DNA of 64,000 bases from Alligator mississippiensis (Eukaryota; Chordata; Crocodylia; Alligatoridae): NCBI RefSeq assembly GCF_030867095.1, contig NC_081832.1, forward strand, positions 56,715,444 to 56,779,443. The letters are read 5' to 3'. Shown here in pieces: positions 1-11,594 of this stretch. The notes beneath the pieces were generated by a model. That model searched no databases. It was not told the DNA's origin and worked only from the letters and a program-made list of their open reading frames with translations. The translations under genes were made by a program, and so were the position numbers. Each line of letters starts with the position of its first letter. Within the stretch, counting starts at the first letter, position 1.

Positions 1-39
1 CTTTTCAGTAGCACATGCTGGCCAAGTGTGTGTTGCTCC

Positions 40-185
40 ATTTTTTTCTGTCAGCTTTTTTTTTACCCCTGGATAGCTAGGGGTCAAAAAAACCCATGGA
101 AAAAAAAAAAACCTGGTGCAGCGCACACTCAGGCAACGTGCCCTTGCAGAGCAGAGAATCCCGTGCTCGTCTGGAACTGCCAATG
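40..185. repeat. Repeat fragment with small CCCCTGG hairpin
   Basis: A short inverted repeat (CCCTGG ... CTAGGGGT) is followed by an A-run and a segment resembling 11290-11440, where a CCCCTGGA/TCCAGGGG hairpin precedes the inverted-repeat terminus of a DNA element. It is probably a terminal piece of the same family. The class is inferred from these shared motifs only. Bases 186-1284 are AT-rich and show no gene or recognisable repeat. Confidence 0.3.
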
Positions 186-1289
186 GATGTCAGGGTGCTT
201 TGCTTAGACCCATGGCAAGCTATCCATTCTTTATTGTTTTAACATGAAGAACTGACTTCATAGATACTCCTTCTATAGTTACGACATTGACAAGGAAATC
301 TAGATAAAATTGGACCATTGCTACCAAAAAAGTTAGGTTCCTGGTTTAATAAGCATGCTTAGCTTGGAGCTAAACAACTAGTGGATAAATTTACTCATTT
401 TTAATTCATTATTTGATCAGGTTGAGTAACATGAATATTACTTAATATACATGAATATTATGAGTTGATGAACTGACTTGGTGAATAATGGTGTGACAGT
501 CTTGGGAAACTGCATATAGACTGTTTATGAATACTTTTTGATATTGACAACTCTGGACATATATGTTTTTGTATGTGGGGAATAATTGCTTTCTCTGGTG
601 TCTTCATGTCCATATTGAATTAATTCCCCCAGCCCTCCCAAGACAAGACAGTAGAAATTCTTGGTGCTTTCACAGGGCTAACATGGGAGAGTGATTAAAT
701 TTTAATGATCACTCCTTGTAACAGAGTGTCCTTAGACAAAGGGAGAACATGAATGACAAACCAATTTTTCACTTCTGAATTGCAAGTGGGAAGTAACTGT
801 AGAACATCACATGCTTGGAGATGGAAGTGGTGAACTCTTTTCCTCTGATGAGGCTGATCAAGAAATGGAGAGTAGACAGGGGGGACTAGAGATTACATAA
901 AAAAGGATATCTCACTGCATTTTAGAGATAGAGGAAAAAGAAACCAGAAGGAGGAGGTAGCTGAAGAATGAAAGAAGACTCAGTGTTGCAGAAGAGAAGC
1001 TTCATCTAGAAGAGGGACATCCTTGAAAGGGCATCTGGAGTCACTAATGTCATAGACCCATTTCCTGAAAGACATTTCCAAATGTGGGGCTAGAAATATG
1101 GTGCATACATGTTTTATGGTTTTATCTGTATATAAAATATATATTCCTTAGTGCTATATAAAGCTGAGTAATTATTTTTTAATGATCGGCAAAACAGTTG
1201 CCTTTTTGCATTCATGAATATATATGTCCCTTCAGAGATGAACTAGAAAACAGATTGTCCACGTGAGAAAATACTTGATAGACTGGAAA

Positions 1290-1757
1290 AGTGGCCACTT
1301 TCCACAGAGGATGGATGATTGGTCAATAGGACCTCAGTTCTCAGAAGGAAATACTAGGCAGAGGATCCACATCCTGTGAGCTTGCCTAAAGACCCACAGA
1401 CAAAGGCAAAGCTTAGATTCTGCTCCGTCTTAGAACCTTAAGATCAGTCAGCAGTAGTCTGATAGGACCCAAAGGGTGTGCCCCCATGTGCAGGGGTGTG
1501 CACAGTGACAAAAGGTATTGTGCCACTACTTTTTTTGCCTCTGTAAGTGGAAGCCCCTGCATGTGGGGACATACCCTTTGGTTCCTATCATACTATATCT
1601 GACTGATTTTAAAGTTCTAAGACTGAGCAGAGTCTAAGCTTTGCCTTTGTCTGTGGGTCTTTAGGCAGGCTCACAGGATGTGCATTGTCTGCCTAGCATC
1701 CATTTCTGAGAACTGAGGTCCTATGGAGTAATCACCCATGCTCTATGGAAAGTGACC
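1290..1757. repeat. Long palindrome, about 210-bp arms
   Basis: The left arm (about 1290-1505) reads as the near-perfect reverse complement of the right arm (about 1543-1757), with roughly 40-60 bp between them. Matching landmarks are CCTCAGTTCTCAG against CTGAGAACTGAGG, AGACCCACAGACAAAGGCAAAG against CTTTGCCTTTGTCTGTGGGTCT, and AAAGGGTGTG against CATACCCTTT at the core. It encodes nothing. It is either a foldback or MITE-like DNA transposon or a local inverted duplication. The few mismatches suggest it is younger than most repeats here. Confidence 0.75.
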
Positions 1758-4700
1758 GCTTCTCCTGCCATTTCCCACTCCTCCTGGCTCCTGGTGTGCT
1801 AGAGGAACCAGGGCAAAACTAGATGAGGGGAGCCATGCTGGCTGGAAGCCAGAGCATCTTCTGGGAGGACCCAGCCTCTGTCTGCCGGTGAATGCTCCTG
1901 TGGTATGTACCACAAACTTGCAGCACAGGGCATGATTTAATGTGCCAGGCATGTGGTTTGTGGCACTGCAAAGAGGTGTACAGCACCACAAACAACACAT
2001 GCCTGCACGTCTGGATCCTGCCAAACACAGTAGTCTGGGGCAGTCCAGCAGAGAACGTCATCAGGGTTGTTGTGACCGTCACTGAAACTCGATATAGTAG
2101 TCTCAAAAGAAAGAAATAGAGACGTATGTTTTAAATGCCTCTGTTCATATAAGAACTTTATCTACAATTGTGGAAAAGTCAGTAATATACTTATGAAGAT
2201 CAATGATCCTTGTCTTAACTAAGTGAAAATGGTATTATTCGATTACTGAAGATTGCATAATTCTTTGTCCCATGGAATGAGATTTTGTCCATGAAGATGA
2301 AATTATAATTATCAGAGTATCACTTTCTATTTTCTTCCTCAAACTAATAACGTTCTTAGTTGAATCCAATCTAACATGAATTAGACTATCCATTTCTTTT
2401 CTTGAAAGGAAGATAGGATAGTAATTTTGTTTGATTTAGGCATGTTTAAAGTATGCTTCAATAATTGAAAACAATAGAGTACTTTTAAAAATATCAATTT
2501 TAAAGAACAGCACTGTGTCTCAAGAAAAACATAACCATGAGAAAGATGGGCAGATTGATTTTGGCAAATATGTGAAGTATTATCAGAATGACTGCTTATG
2601 TGTATACATGTCCTCAACTAGGAACCTCTGAGCAGCAGGAGATATCTGCTTTGTCCTAATCCAAACATGGAAGATATGACCCCATCTTCTTCTGTTGGTC
2701 CAGCCCAGTTCTTAAGAAGACATAGCTGGACTGCTGTTCAGCTGATATAAATTCACAGAGATTGACTGCTTTCCCCAGAGAAAAGGCAATTTAGGTAAGA
2801 TGGAAATCTGTACCAAGGTGTTTAGGAACTTGCTTAGTACTGCATCTGATTTCCAGTGATTTTTTTTAAAGTATGGCCCAATAGATTTGCTTTTTAGTAG
2901 AAATTAGAACAGAAGTGGTGACTTCAGGTTAATTTTATATGTATTTTTACGTCTCAGGAACATTTATGATACTCCTCCTTTGTTACTAAAAAGAAGAGCT
3001 GTTAGGTGCAGTAAATCAGGGGAGATCTGTTGCAGTTACCCTGATGCAATTATGTCATCACTAAACTGAGTCAAATGAAAATCAGATGCTAGAAATGTTG
3101 TGTGTCTTAGTTTATGAACTATAAAAGGTTCCATCCAAGTGAATGAACCTCAATATACTGTTCCATAATCTAGACTGGGAAAAAAATCACTCCACTCCCA
3201 GTCACTCAATGATCTCTAGTGTGCAATATCCTATCTTCATATATCAGTAAAAGTAATGTCACTTTTCTTGTTCCACATGTTATCAAAAATTGTGCTTGCA
3301 GTACAGAAAGATGTGTTAATTATAGTGATATCAAATGCTAATGATATAAACTGGAATAATGGAACTTATGTCTTCATGATTATATCTGCAAGATTCTGTT
3401 GCAATGCAAGAGTAGCAAAACCATATGAGCTTTAACCCTGCTTCTTTGGGCATCAGAGTTACAGTGATTCCTCTAATTTATATTACTACAGGGTCATAGA
3501 GATGTAACACACAAATGCTGCCAAAGCTGCAGCTCTGAAGGTTGGATCTGGCTCAGGCTGTAGGTTGCTGCCCCTGGTCTAGACCAAGTCTATGCTACAC
3601 AAGCAGATTCTCAGGTGGTGCAGCTTGCTGGAGCTCCATTGAAATCAAGTCACAACTTCAGTCCATTGAAGTGACTGAAGGTATGACAATTTACACCAGC
3701 TGTGGATGATACAGCACTAAACCAAAGTGATCAAAAGCTCTTTCATGGGCCATACAGGAGTAATCCAGTATGTACAAGTACTTCAGAAGTCAGCATGAAA
3801 TTGAAGCTGTATAAAGTTCCACCGAAAACTTCAGAAATCCAGGCAGTTCTTAGCTTTGACCACATTTCCACTTACATGAAAAACATCAGGAAACACTGGA
3901 TTTGCATGAAAGCCCAGCTTATTTGTAAAAAGGCATATTTTGGTTGTCTTGAATTTGGCAAAAAATATTCCAAGAGCTAGTAATACATGGTCTTTGTGCT
4001 AGTCCATGGTAGTGGTTCAGTGAGTTCTGCCTCTGGAGAATAAAATAGAGTTATGTTGAAGAGTGCAAACCCCAACTTTGGTTTGGGATAACTGGAAGCT
4101 TTTAGACTTCACTAGAATTACAAAAAGGGCAATTAAGATGCAAAACAAGCGACTAGTTGTTGACTGCAGGTCACCTACTATAAAAGAGTGACTGCTTATA
4201 AAAAGTACATTTTAAAATTACTTGGATTCTCAGTTAAACATCAGGAAAAAACAAACAAACCAAAATAAAAACCCCTCAAACTGGTTGTATTTTTGAAACA
4301 AACATTGAGCTGAGCTATACCATATAAAAGCTTACGTTGTATTATGATTGTTTTACATTCAGAATATAAATCATAGTTAAAATAATGTGCTTCTTATTGT
4401 TTTCACCTTTAGATATGTAATTTAAAATGATTTCATTCTGAATACAATCAATGGCATTCCTGAACCTTTTTCAGATAAAATAATGTCTATTCAAGCGTCC
4501 TTGGGGAGTGTGTTCTGTTAGAACCTTGTGTTGCTATAGTAACATGAATTTGGATGGTGAACAAACAGGTAATTATGATGCTTGCTTCTATAACGTGAAA
4601 ACCTGCTTAGAAAGGTCTATCAATCCATGTACCTGTTTCTCAATACATGCAACACCCAGTACAAGGAAATTTGGGTAACAAAAAACAAACAAACAAAAAA

Positions 4701-6244
4701 AGATGGCGACAAGATAAGGGAGTAGAGGAGAAAATAATCAGCATTAGCACAGCTGACATATTTGGACACAACAAGACTTGAGTTTTCAGAAAAGGTTTTA
4801 AGGTAGTTTCCATAAGCCGCTTTTCCTGAAATGCAAGAGCACATTCACGTGACTCAATGTGGCAGGTCTCTAATGTATGGCTGTAACCGTGTTGTAGAAG
4901 TGTCTGTCTTTTCTTACTGGGAGGCACACCTCTCTTGATCTGTTCATAGTTGAGTAATGGAAACAGGATAGTTATTTCCATAATGGACATTTCTTCTCTG
5001 GAGTAGCATGCCTCTGAAATTCTATATGGGGCTTATTCAGAGTACACTAACTTTCATCAGCTTTGGACTGGTCCATGTGAAGGATATCATTAGGTGTTTT
5101 TCTGTCAAAAATAGTTATCCTTATTGTAGAATTAACAGTAATTAGAAAGCCACAGAACATGCTGATTAGGAAGAGTGGAATGAAATGGGGACTTCATTCT
5201 TAGGTTTTTTTCTTAAGAAGATATTTATCCCAGTGAAAAATGATGATTTAGGGAAAGTTACAGATACATTTAATAAAAGCTTACTAACACTTCCTCTTAT
5301 ATCTCCCTTCGGATGCTGACCTCAGAACATTATGGGCACTGTGAAGTCTAGTTGACCCAGGGATTCGTGTGTCCCATTCTACTTCCCCACCCTTGCCTTA
5401 GCTTCAGTTTTAAAAAAATCAAAACGGTCTTCTTCCTGTACCAGAGAAATGACATTAAGATCATCCACACCACTGATATACTTGTTTGTTTGGTCCAACT
5501 AAATCTGGTAATGCCATGGACTTTATAAATTATACTAGACTTGAACAGTCTGCACCAAGGTGCTGTATCATGTTATATCATGGGCCATCTTTGAAGCTGG
5601 TAATCTAAGGAACAGTGCTCAACACAAGTCCATTGCTGGTATTCATGGAGTTTTATCATGGGTTATAGACTCCATACTCCCCTAATCTGTTTTTTAGATG
5701 GCAGCCGTAAGTGGCATTTTTCTTCTCATGCTTCTCTTGTGGGGGAGATAATTAAGATTTCACCTGTGCTTTTCTTACAGGCAAAGGAAATTCAGTTGGT
5801 CCCAGTTCTCATGAAAATTATTAGCAAATGCCAATTAAAGAAAATATTTGTACAAAAAGTAATTTACTATCCAAGTGCATGGCCCACAGATAGAGCTAGC
5901 CAACGTCCTATGCTGATACTTGCTCATGCTTACCCAAAGGAAGTTTTTTGATATGCAAACTTTGTAGTCCTATGAACTACAGTATATATAACAATACACT
6001 TTCATTAGTCTGTTTCTTTTATCCTTATATACTGTTTTATTTGGTATCTCTAGAATATAATAAGGAAAATACATCTTTAGGAAAAAATAGATAAAAATCT
6101 AATGGTATACTTATCCATTTTTTAATTTTGTGACAGAGTGTTACACATGTTAAAAGGCTTCTGAATGTAACTTGCAGTATTTAAGTGTACATTAAGGCTG
6201 GTTATATAAATATTTAACAACAACTAAATATTTCTAAAACAAAC
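1758..6244. other. Intergenic DNA, no supported gene
   Basis: Positions 1758-2060 are moderately GC-rich with short inverted repeats (for example CATGTGGTTTGTGG near 1950) and look like an unclassified repeat adjoining the palindrome. From 2100 on the DNA is AT-rich. The frames there (such as 3702-3980 and 5658-5951) have no recognisable domain and unremarkable composition. No splice-flanked exon, RNA gene or promoter is convincing. Confidence 0.5.
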
Positions 6245-6345
6245 ATACATTAGTGGCCAGGACACTAGGCTGCAAGCCAGAAGACCTTTGTTCTATCCTG
6301 TTGGGCAAAACATTAATCTCTCTATATTTGTTTCTCCTCCTGCAC
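6245..6345 (+). repeat. MIR-like SINE fragment
   Basis: The stretch follows the layout of an MIR core: a tRNA-like GTGGCCAGGACACTAGGCTG, then CCAGAAGACCTTTGTTCTATCC in place of the B box and core, then a diverged CTCTCT/TTTCTCC segment matching the MIR region before the CTGTAAAATGG tail. Divergence is high, as expected of an ancient SINE. Confidence 0.45.
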
Positions 6346-7004
6346 CTTTCTCTATTGTGTATTAGGTAATAAATGCCTACAGGCAAAAGATGCTTACTGT
6401 TTGTTGATACAGTACCAGAACAATGTGGTCCTGCTTTCAGTTTGGACCTCTGAGTGCTCCTATAATACAAATAAGGAGAGATGCTGCTAGATCACAGCAT
6501 CTGTCTCATAAGTATTTGCTTCCCATGCCTGCACGCAACAGTTTAAAAGAGACATGTAGAAGTGTGACAGCTAAGTAGCAGCTGCATGCTGTATGGAACT
6601 GCTAGATGTCTTGCTGATGCACAACCTTTCATAGCATGTAATTTTATCTAAATTTTGATTTTAATTTTATCCAGCCAGGCATCATTGTCTGACCAAAGAG
6701 TGAAATGCAAGTACACACTAAATCTATACCAGAAAGATTTCCAGCCATAGGGATAGCATCTCTCTGATGCTATTGGTTCAGCTGTCATTTCATGAAAGCT
6801 ATGGGCACTTTTACTCTGAGAGCCACTTTAATTAAACCACTGCAGCATCTTGTGTATCAGCATCCTCAAGCTTAAAAATTGTGGTGAAGGTACTTGAACT
6901 AAAGTTTGTTCAATGAGCTGTAGTTCAAGTGCCCCCACTACCATTTTTAAGTGCAAGGACACTGATACATGAAATGCAGGAGGTTGCTGGAGCCCAGTAA
7001 TTAC
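6346..7004. other. Unique-looking DNA before the hAT element
   Basis: The composition is AT-rich to neutral. There is a small inverted pair around 6870-6960 (CTTAAAAATTGTGGTGAAGGTACTTGAACT and its approximate reverse complement), which may be a short foldback repeat. No coding signal was found. Confidence 0.35.
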
Positions 7005-7531
7005 TAGGGCTGCATGAAGCTTTGGTCCCTGATTCGATTTAGCGAAGATTCAGCCCAATTTGGTGGCCAAATCTCCTAATCCAAATCAAATTAGAAGATC
7101 CTTTAATTTCTCTGAATTGAATCATAACCCTCTGAATCGATTCAGAGAGATTTGGAAAGATTCGGCGATTCGGACATAGAGACAGCTTTAAATGTTTTTT
7201 CCACATACCTCTAGGTAGCAGGGGTTGTGAATGCTGTGATGCTGGGGCTCAAGGAGCATCCCACAGAAGCATGCTGGGGAGCCCTCCATGCTCAGCAGCA
7301 GACCCAGAAGTGGACCAGAAGCACTTCTGGCAGAACCCTGGCAGAACCGGAAGGTCTGCTTTTGCTGCTGAGCACGTGGAGGGTTCCCCTGCACTCCTGT
7401 GGGATGCTCCATGCACCCCAGCATCACAGTGATCATGAGCCATGTGTGCTACCTCAAGGTATGTAGAAAAAACTTTTAAAGCTGTGTCTATGTCTGAATT
7501 GCTGATTCTCTAAATCAGCATCGAATCTTCA
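7005..7531. mobile_element. Non-autonomous hAT-like element, copy A1 (3'-truncated)
   Basis: It begins TAGGGCTGCATGAAGC, the terminus shared with copies at 13418, 25237 and 52818. The subterminal zone is packed with GATTC/GAATC-type heptamers. An internal AAGTGGACCAGAAG...CTTCTGG half-palindrome and the near-terminal GTATGTAGAAAAAACTTTTAAAGCTGTG block follow. The right terminus is missing: similarity stops near 7531, where a Myb/SANT-like repeat piece starts, so no target duplication can be checked. It encodes no transposase. Confidence 0.7.
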
Positions 7532-7880
7532 GATGCCTTTACTGGCTGTGCAGTCCCCATCCGGGTCTGGCAGGTGTGCAGCTAGATGTGCCCTCCTGGC
7601 CTGTACGTGCCCCTCAGGACACCAAAAACATTATGAGCTATTCACCAGGGTTTTCAACTTCCCCTACAGCCATGCCTGTGTCTTGCAGGTGTTACCGATC
7701 ACTCAGTGAGCACCCAACCCCTAAGGGGCTCAGTGGGGCAGGCAGGGGATGGGGTTGGGCAAGGCAGGGATCAGGGGGGTTTGAGGAATTTTTTTTATCA
7801 GGGATTTTTCAGTTTTCAAATAGGGAACACCAGAATTCCTGCTAGGGAGGCCAGTGGCAGGACCCTGCCTGCTCAGAGCT
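7532..7880 (+). repeat. GC-rich transposon remnant, partial copy of the 8085-8150 segment
   Basis: The start (TGCCTTTACTGGCTGTGCAG) is a diverged direct repeat of 8088-8107 (TGCCTCCACTGGCTTTGCAG), the coding-like zone of the neighbouring Myb/SANT remnant. The rest (7680-7880) is GC-rich and has no recognisable domain. It is probably an older fragment of the same element family. Confidence 0.4.
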
Positions 7881-8200
7881 GGCACCTTGGACCCAGCTGA
7901 AGGTGGCTGACCTCCTGGCCAATTGGGGCCAGGAGGACATGCTTTGACAGTTCAAAGCCAGCCACCACACTGGGAACATCTTCCAGGTGATAGCTGCCCA
8001 GATGGCTGGACAGGGGCATACATGGTAGTAGTGCCACACAGAGGCCAACCCTGCAACCACATCCTACTGGCAGCTGGCCCAGATGCCTCCACTGGCTTTG
8101 CAGTCCCTGTCTGGGTCTGGCACATGCACAGCTGCTCACAGCCAGGCAGCACCCCTGCTGCCAGACTGCTGCAGTGGGTAAAGGGTGCAGGGAACTCTTA
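7880..8200 (+). pseudogene. Degraded Myb/SANT-like DNA-binding domain of a DNA transposon
   Basis: Read with stops and one frameshift, the strand gives ADLLANWGQEDML, then GNIFQVIAAQMAGQGHTW, then DASTGFAVPVWVWHMHSC. This follows the plan of the Myb/SANT-like domain (Pfam type Myb_DNA-bind_4), common in transposon-derived reptile proteins: a DLL.xWG.E helix, an F.xIA.xM.xxGH helix, then a linker with CP-F-like spacing. Stops at the expected L and Q positions and the frame change near 8090 make it a pseudogene. A related copy lies on the minus strand at 9600-9830. Family assignment is by motif memory and is tentative. Confidence 0.4.
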
Positions 8201-8560
8201 GGGCTGCTTCAGCACTCCAGCTGGCACAAGGGGTAGTGTTCCCAGGTTCCCAATTGGTTCCCAAGTTCCCAATTGGCTGGGCCCCAAAAGCTCCTTGTCC
8301 TATTTGCCAGAGCAGCCTTTTATACTGCTGGGGACAGCATGGGTGCTGGCCCTGGGCTCTAGTTCCCTCTGGCTACAGATCTGGGAGCAGCCAGGCAGGG
8401 TTATTTTGCCCCATGTGGCACAATTTGCCCCACACCAGAATGCATGTCTGGGCAGGTGTGCTGAGGCAAAAAGCCCCAGCTCAAATTTGCACTACTTCTG
8501 TTTGAGCTGCTGCAAGCTCACGTGCCTGCATGTGTGGATGTGCCCATAGAGTTTGACAAG
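8201..8560 (-). mobile_element. Terminal part of DNA element family G, copy G1
   Basis: Read on the minus strand from 8545, it starts with a GGGCACATCCACACATGCAGG-like terminus, then a segment matching 62407-62670 and 63265-63340 in order. This includes a TATAAAAGGC motif near 8320, which could be a promoter remnant or chance. Unlike the 62.4-kb copy it is uninterrupted, so it represents the empty site. With the Myb/SANT remnant at 7880-8200 it forms one degraded element. Confidence 0.6.
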
Positions 8561-8634
8561 ATTAGAATGAATAGTGATGTGATTACTTATTTGGCAGGTT
8601 TGCATTACACGAAATTAACCTGGTCCCAGAGAGG

Positions 8635-8780
8635 AAGCATACTTTAGTTTCTGGGGTCCTAGGATACAATTTACTTCCTGTGTGATCCTGGGTAATTCAC
8701 ATATCTTTTGCTTCCATTCCAGATCTGTAAAATGGGGACAACAGTATTTGTACATTGTACATTTGTACATCTCACACATG
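8635..8780 (+). repeat. MIR SINE
   Basis: The sequence ends with the MIR-like order TGTGTGATCCTGGGTAATTCAC, a pyrimidine-rich CTTTTGCTTCC stretch, ATCTGTAAAATGGGGACAAC and AGTATTTGTAC. The CTGTAAAATGGGG core is nearly canonical. It is ancient, non-coding and oriented on the plus strand. Confidence 0.75.
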
Positions 8781-9349
8781 CACATGCTTCCTGACAGTCA
8801 GATTCCATGGTAAAAAGGCCCTATAACCATCAATAGATACATACATAATTAGCATTGCAGTTTCTTAATTTTTAATTTTACTGAGGCTTGTCTTTGGATA
8901 GGCTCAGTAAATTCTCACAGCTATTTAAGGTAATATTATGCCACTACTCCATTAAAACTCTCAATAAAGTAAAGAGAAGTTAAGCTCCCATCAGTTTCAT
9001 GTTAATATGAAATGAATGAGCAGTGTGATTCAGGAAGCCATGCTGATAATATCTAATGTGGCAATGTTGAACAAGGTGAAGATGGTTTCTGTAGTGAAAG
9101 ATGCTTCATAGCCAAGTCCATTCAGCACCATGGGGTTCAATCAGGCACAACGATGCATATGGATAGTAATTAAATTTTTCTTTCAGGCAATAGAAGACAC
9201 CAATGAGTTTTCCAGCCAGTCTGAGCTTCTAATTATCTATAAAGGTTTTTCTTGCACTGTTTGACAGTCAGAATTTTGCAAATACATGAGGAATTAAGTA
9301 TGACCTTGTAGGACTAGGTTCTATGTGTATCAGAGATTTTTCTGTTTGT
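8781..9349. other. Unique-looking AT-rich spacer
   Basis: No coding frame, RNA gene or clear repeat was found. The AT-rich composition contrasts with the GC-rich transposon pieces on both sides. Confidence 0.4.
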
Positions 9350-9351
9350 CT

Positions 9352-9595
9352 GGGCACGTTTACATAAGACGCTACTGCACAGTGGTTACTGAGCATTTAT
9401 GGAGTACTTGTATAATCAAGTACTCAATAAATGCACAGTAGCCAGAGTTATTGCACAGTAGTGCTGGTGAACACATTTGTAGTGATGCTACAAACCTAGT
9501 AACCTAATAAATACTTCACAGTAGCATATTAGCACTATTTGTGCTGTAACACGCTACTGGCCAGAATTATTCGGTTACTGCGAACTTGTACTGTC
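9352..9595. repeat. Palindromic non-coding element with core hairpin
   Basis: It opens with GGGCACGTTTACATAAGACGC and contains a strong hairpin at about 9395-9435 (GCATTTAT.GAGTACTTG facing CAAGTACTC.ATAAATGC). GTAGC/CACAGTA motifs recur in both orientations up to 9590. The terminus resembles the GGGYGCAT-type ends seen at 28196, 56982 and 62407, so it is probably a foldback member of that DNA-transposon group. Confidence 0.5.
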
Positions 9596-9597
9596 CG

Positions 9598-9830
9598 CCT
9601 GCCAGGGCCGAATGTGGACTGCATCTGCCCCTCTGGGCCAGCTGCCAGTGGGCTGTGGCTGCAGGGTTGGCCTTTGTACAGCACTACTGCCATGTGTGCC
9701 TGTGTCTGGCCATTTGGGCAACTATCACCTGGAAGATGTTCTCACTGTGGTGGCCTGCTTTTAACTGTCAAAGCATGTTTTTCTGGCCCCAATTGGCCAG
9801 GAGGCCAAGTCATTCTGTAAAATACCCCAA
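9598..9830 (-). pseudogene. Degraded Myb/SANT-like transposon domain, second copy
   Basis: On the minus strand this is clearly homologous to 7880-8090: the CCTGGCCAATTGGGGCCAG block, the CATGCTTTGACAGTTAAAAGC block and CATCTTCCAGGTGATAG appear in the same order. Read in that orientation it carries the same in-frame stops after the leucine of the WGQE..ML segment. The shared stops suggest it spread as a non-autonomous copy after coding capacity was lost. Confidence 0.45.
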
Positions 9831-9866
9831 AATCCATGTTCCTTCAGAATTAAAACAAAAGACCAC

Positions 9867-9904
<38 letters not shown>

Positions 9905-10660
9905 TCTGTTGGGTGATGTTTATTGATATATCTACAGTGTTAAAGCAATTTCAAAGCCTACCAGTGCCTCTATCATCATAATACAATGAATTCTAAATTT
10001 CTATATGTTTTGCTGTTTGCCTTTGGTTTTCTTCTCATAGAGCAGTTAGAGCTCCCCCTGACCCCTTCACTAACCAGGATGTGGGGACAGCTGCCCCTAC
10101 AGCCACAGCTCCTGCCAGCAGGTCTCATCCCGTCTGGCAGCTGGGCATGCAGGGTGTGTGCTGGGGGGATGTGGGGTTTGCAGGCGGGTGGTGAGAAGAG
10201 GGGTGGGGGCATGTGGGTGGCTATGGATGGATATGGGGGGAGATGGGGTGTGTGGGTAGGTGTGGTTGGATCATGGGGGAACTGTGGGGGGCACTGCTCA
10301 GGAGGGGTGAGTCCCCTGCCACCTACAGGGTGCAGCACCCCACAAAGCTCATGGGCTGCCCCTCCCCAGGACTACAGCCCCTCAACAGGGCCTATAGCCC
10401 CCTGAACAGGCCACATGCCCCTAAACAGGGCCACATGCCCCTCAAATAGGGGCTACCCTACCACAGGGCCCATGTACCCCCCACCTGGTCCTACCCCCTG
10501 CTTGCTCCCCCAGCCCCACCTCCTGATGGCTGCCCTGCCCAGCCCCAGCATCCTGGCACTTAAAAAACAAAAAAAAGAAGCCCTGCACTCACTGGCTGTA
10601 GCAGCTGCCATCAGGGCCTCTGGGGCCTCATAGGAGAGCCCCCACACACAGCCACGCACT
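9831..10660. repeat. GC-rich dispersed repeat E1 with an internal (TA)n(GA)n microsatellite
   Basis: This is homologous in direct orientation to 63370-64000: CCATGTTC.TTC.A.AATTAAAA, then a microsatellite (here TA then GA at 9869-9903), then GTTAAAGCAATTT, TCTATCATCAT and CTTTTGGTTTTCTTC. A G-rich tract and CTCAGGAGGGGTG..CC follow, ending with CACAGGGTGCAGC. Open frames here such as 9986-10405 are by-products of this composition. It is probably the internal, non-coding part of a larger DNA element. Confidence 0.6.
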
Positions 10661-11000
10661 GTTAGACAGCACGGGGTACCATGCAATACTCTGCCAAGCT
10701 GCGCTGTACCCGCGTGATCTGACAGCAGCAGTGTGGGTGCTAGGCAGCTGGGGCTGATCCCAGATGCCCCCTGCTGCCCTACACAGCATGAGGGAACTCT
10801 CCTATAAGGCTCCAGAGGTCCTGACAGCTGCTGCTACAGTTGGTGAGTGCAAGGCTTTTTTTTAAATTTAAAGTGCTGGGAAGCTGGGGCTGGGCAGGGC
10901 AGCCATCAGGGGGCTGGGAGAGTGGGGGCAGGGGCTGGGGGAATGGGTGGGGGATGGGGCCAGGTGGGGCAGCCATTGGGAGGTTGGGGGAGTAGGAGGG
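10480..11000. repeat. GC-rich palindrome, arms about 150 bp
   Basis: The left arm (about 10495-10640) and right arm (about 10795-10985) are inverted copies. CCAGCCCC..CCTGATGGCTGCC faces GGGCAGCCATCAGGGGGCTGG, AAGAAGCCCTGCACTCAC faces GTGAGTGCAAGGCTT, and GGGCCTC.TAGGAGAG faces CTCTCCTATAAGGCTCC. The spacer is about 150 bp. Overlapping proline-rich frames (for example 10779-11279) come from low-complexity sequence and are not genes. Confidence 0.7.
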
Positions 11001-11450
11001 GGAGTGATCGTTTGGACTCTGGGAGCAGGTGTGGGATAGGACCAGCGGGATCCTCCCATGGTCTCCTCCCCCTCCTGCAGCCCCACACCACTCCCTACTT
11101 ACTGGCATGGAGCCTGGGTCCAGCTTCCTGTGGTGCTTCAGCATAGAGATGCTTTGGCTGGCTGCCAGAGCCACTCTGTGGAGGACCGGAGCCTCTGTTG
11201 CCCCAGGGCATGGTTGGGGACTGAGCCTTTGTTGCCCCAGGGCATGTTTGGGGACCATGGCCTGCCATGCCTTGTTCACTCGGTGTATTTTTTTGACCCC
11301 TGGATTTCCAGGGGTCTGAATTTGTAGCGTGGGGAATACTTTTTTGTTCCCTCACGTGCCTCTTGCAGCATTTCAAATGGCTTTGAGACGCTGCAAGAGG
11401 CACATGTGCACTCATCTGGACGCACCCCCTGACTTCTTCCCTGCATGCCC
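11001..11450. repeat. Right end of a GC-rich DNA element
   Basis: It contains two tandem CTTTGTTGCCCCAGGGCATG units (about 11190 and 11230), a CCCCTGGATTTCCAGGGG hairpin at 11297-11314, and inverted GTGCCTCTTGCAGC / GCTGCAAGAGGCAC arms. It ends near 11440 in CATCTGGACGCACCCC, the reverse complement of a GGGTGCGTCCAGATG-type terminus. This resembles the ends of the 56982 and 62407 elements. Confidence 0.5.
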
Positions 11451-11594
11451 AAGCAGTACTCTTATACTCCTCCCTGGTTGTTTGTTCAAGTTTCCATTTC
11501 TTTAAAACTTCCTTTTTGTGATTTAGCTTACTGAATAGTTGCCTGCTAAGTCAGTCTAGTCTTCTGCCATACTTGATAGTTTTCCTGCACATTG

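Noticed and set aside
5658..5951. 97-codon plus frame with an acceptor-like TTTCTTACAG at 5771-5780
   Set aside because: No donor of good quality and no family resemblance; weaker than the 28822 candidate.
10779..11279. 166-codon proline-rich minus frame
   Set aside because: It falls in the right arm of a GC-rich palindrome. The composition explains the open frame.
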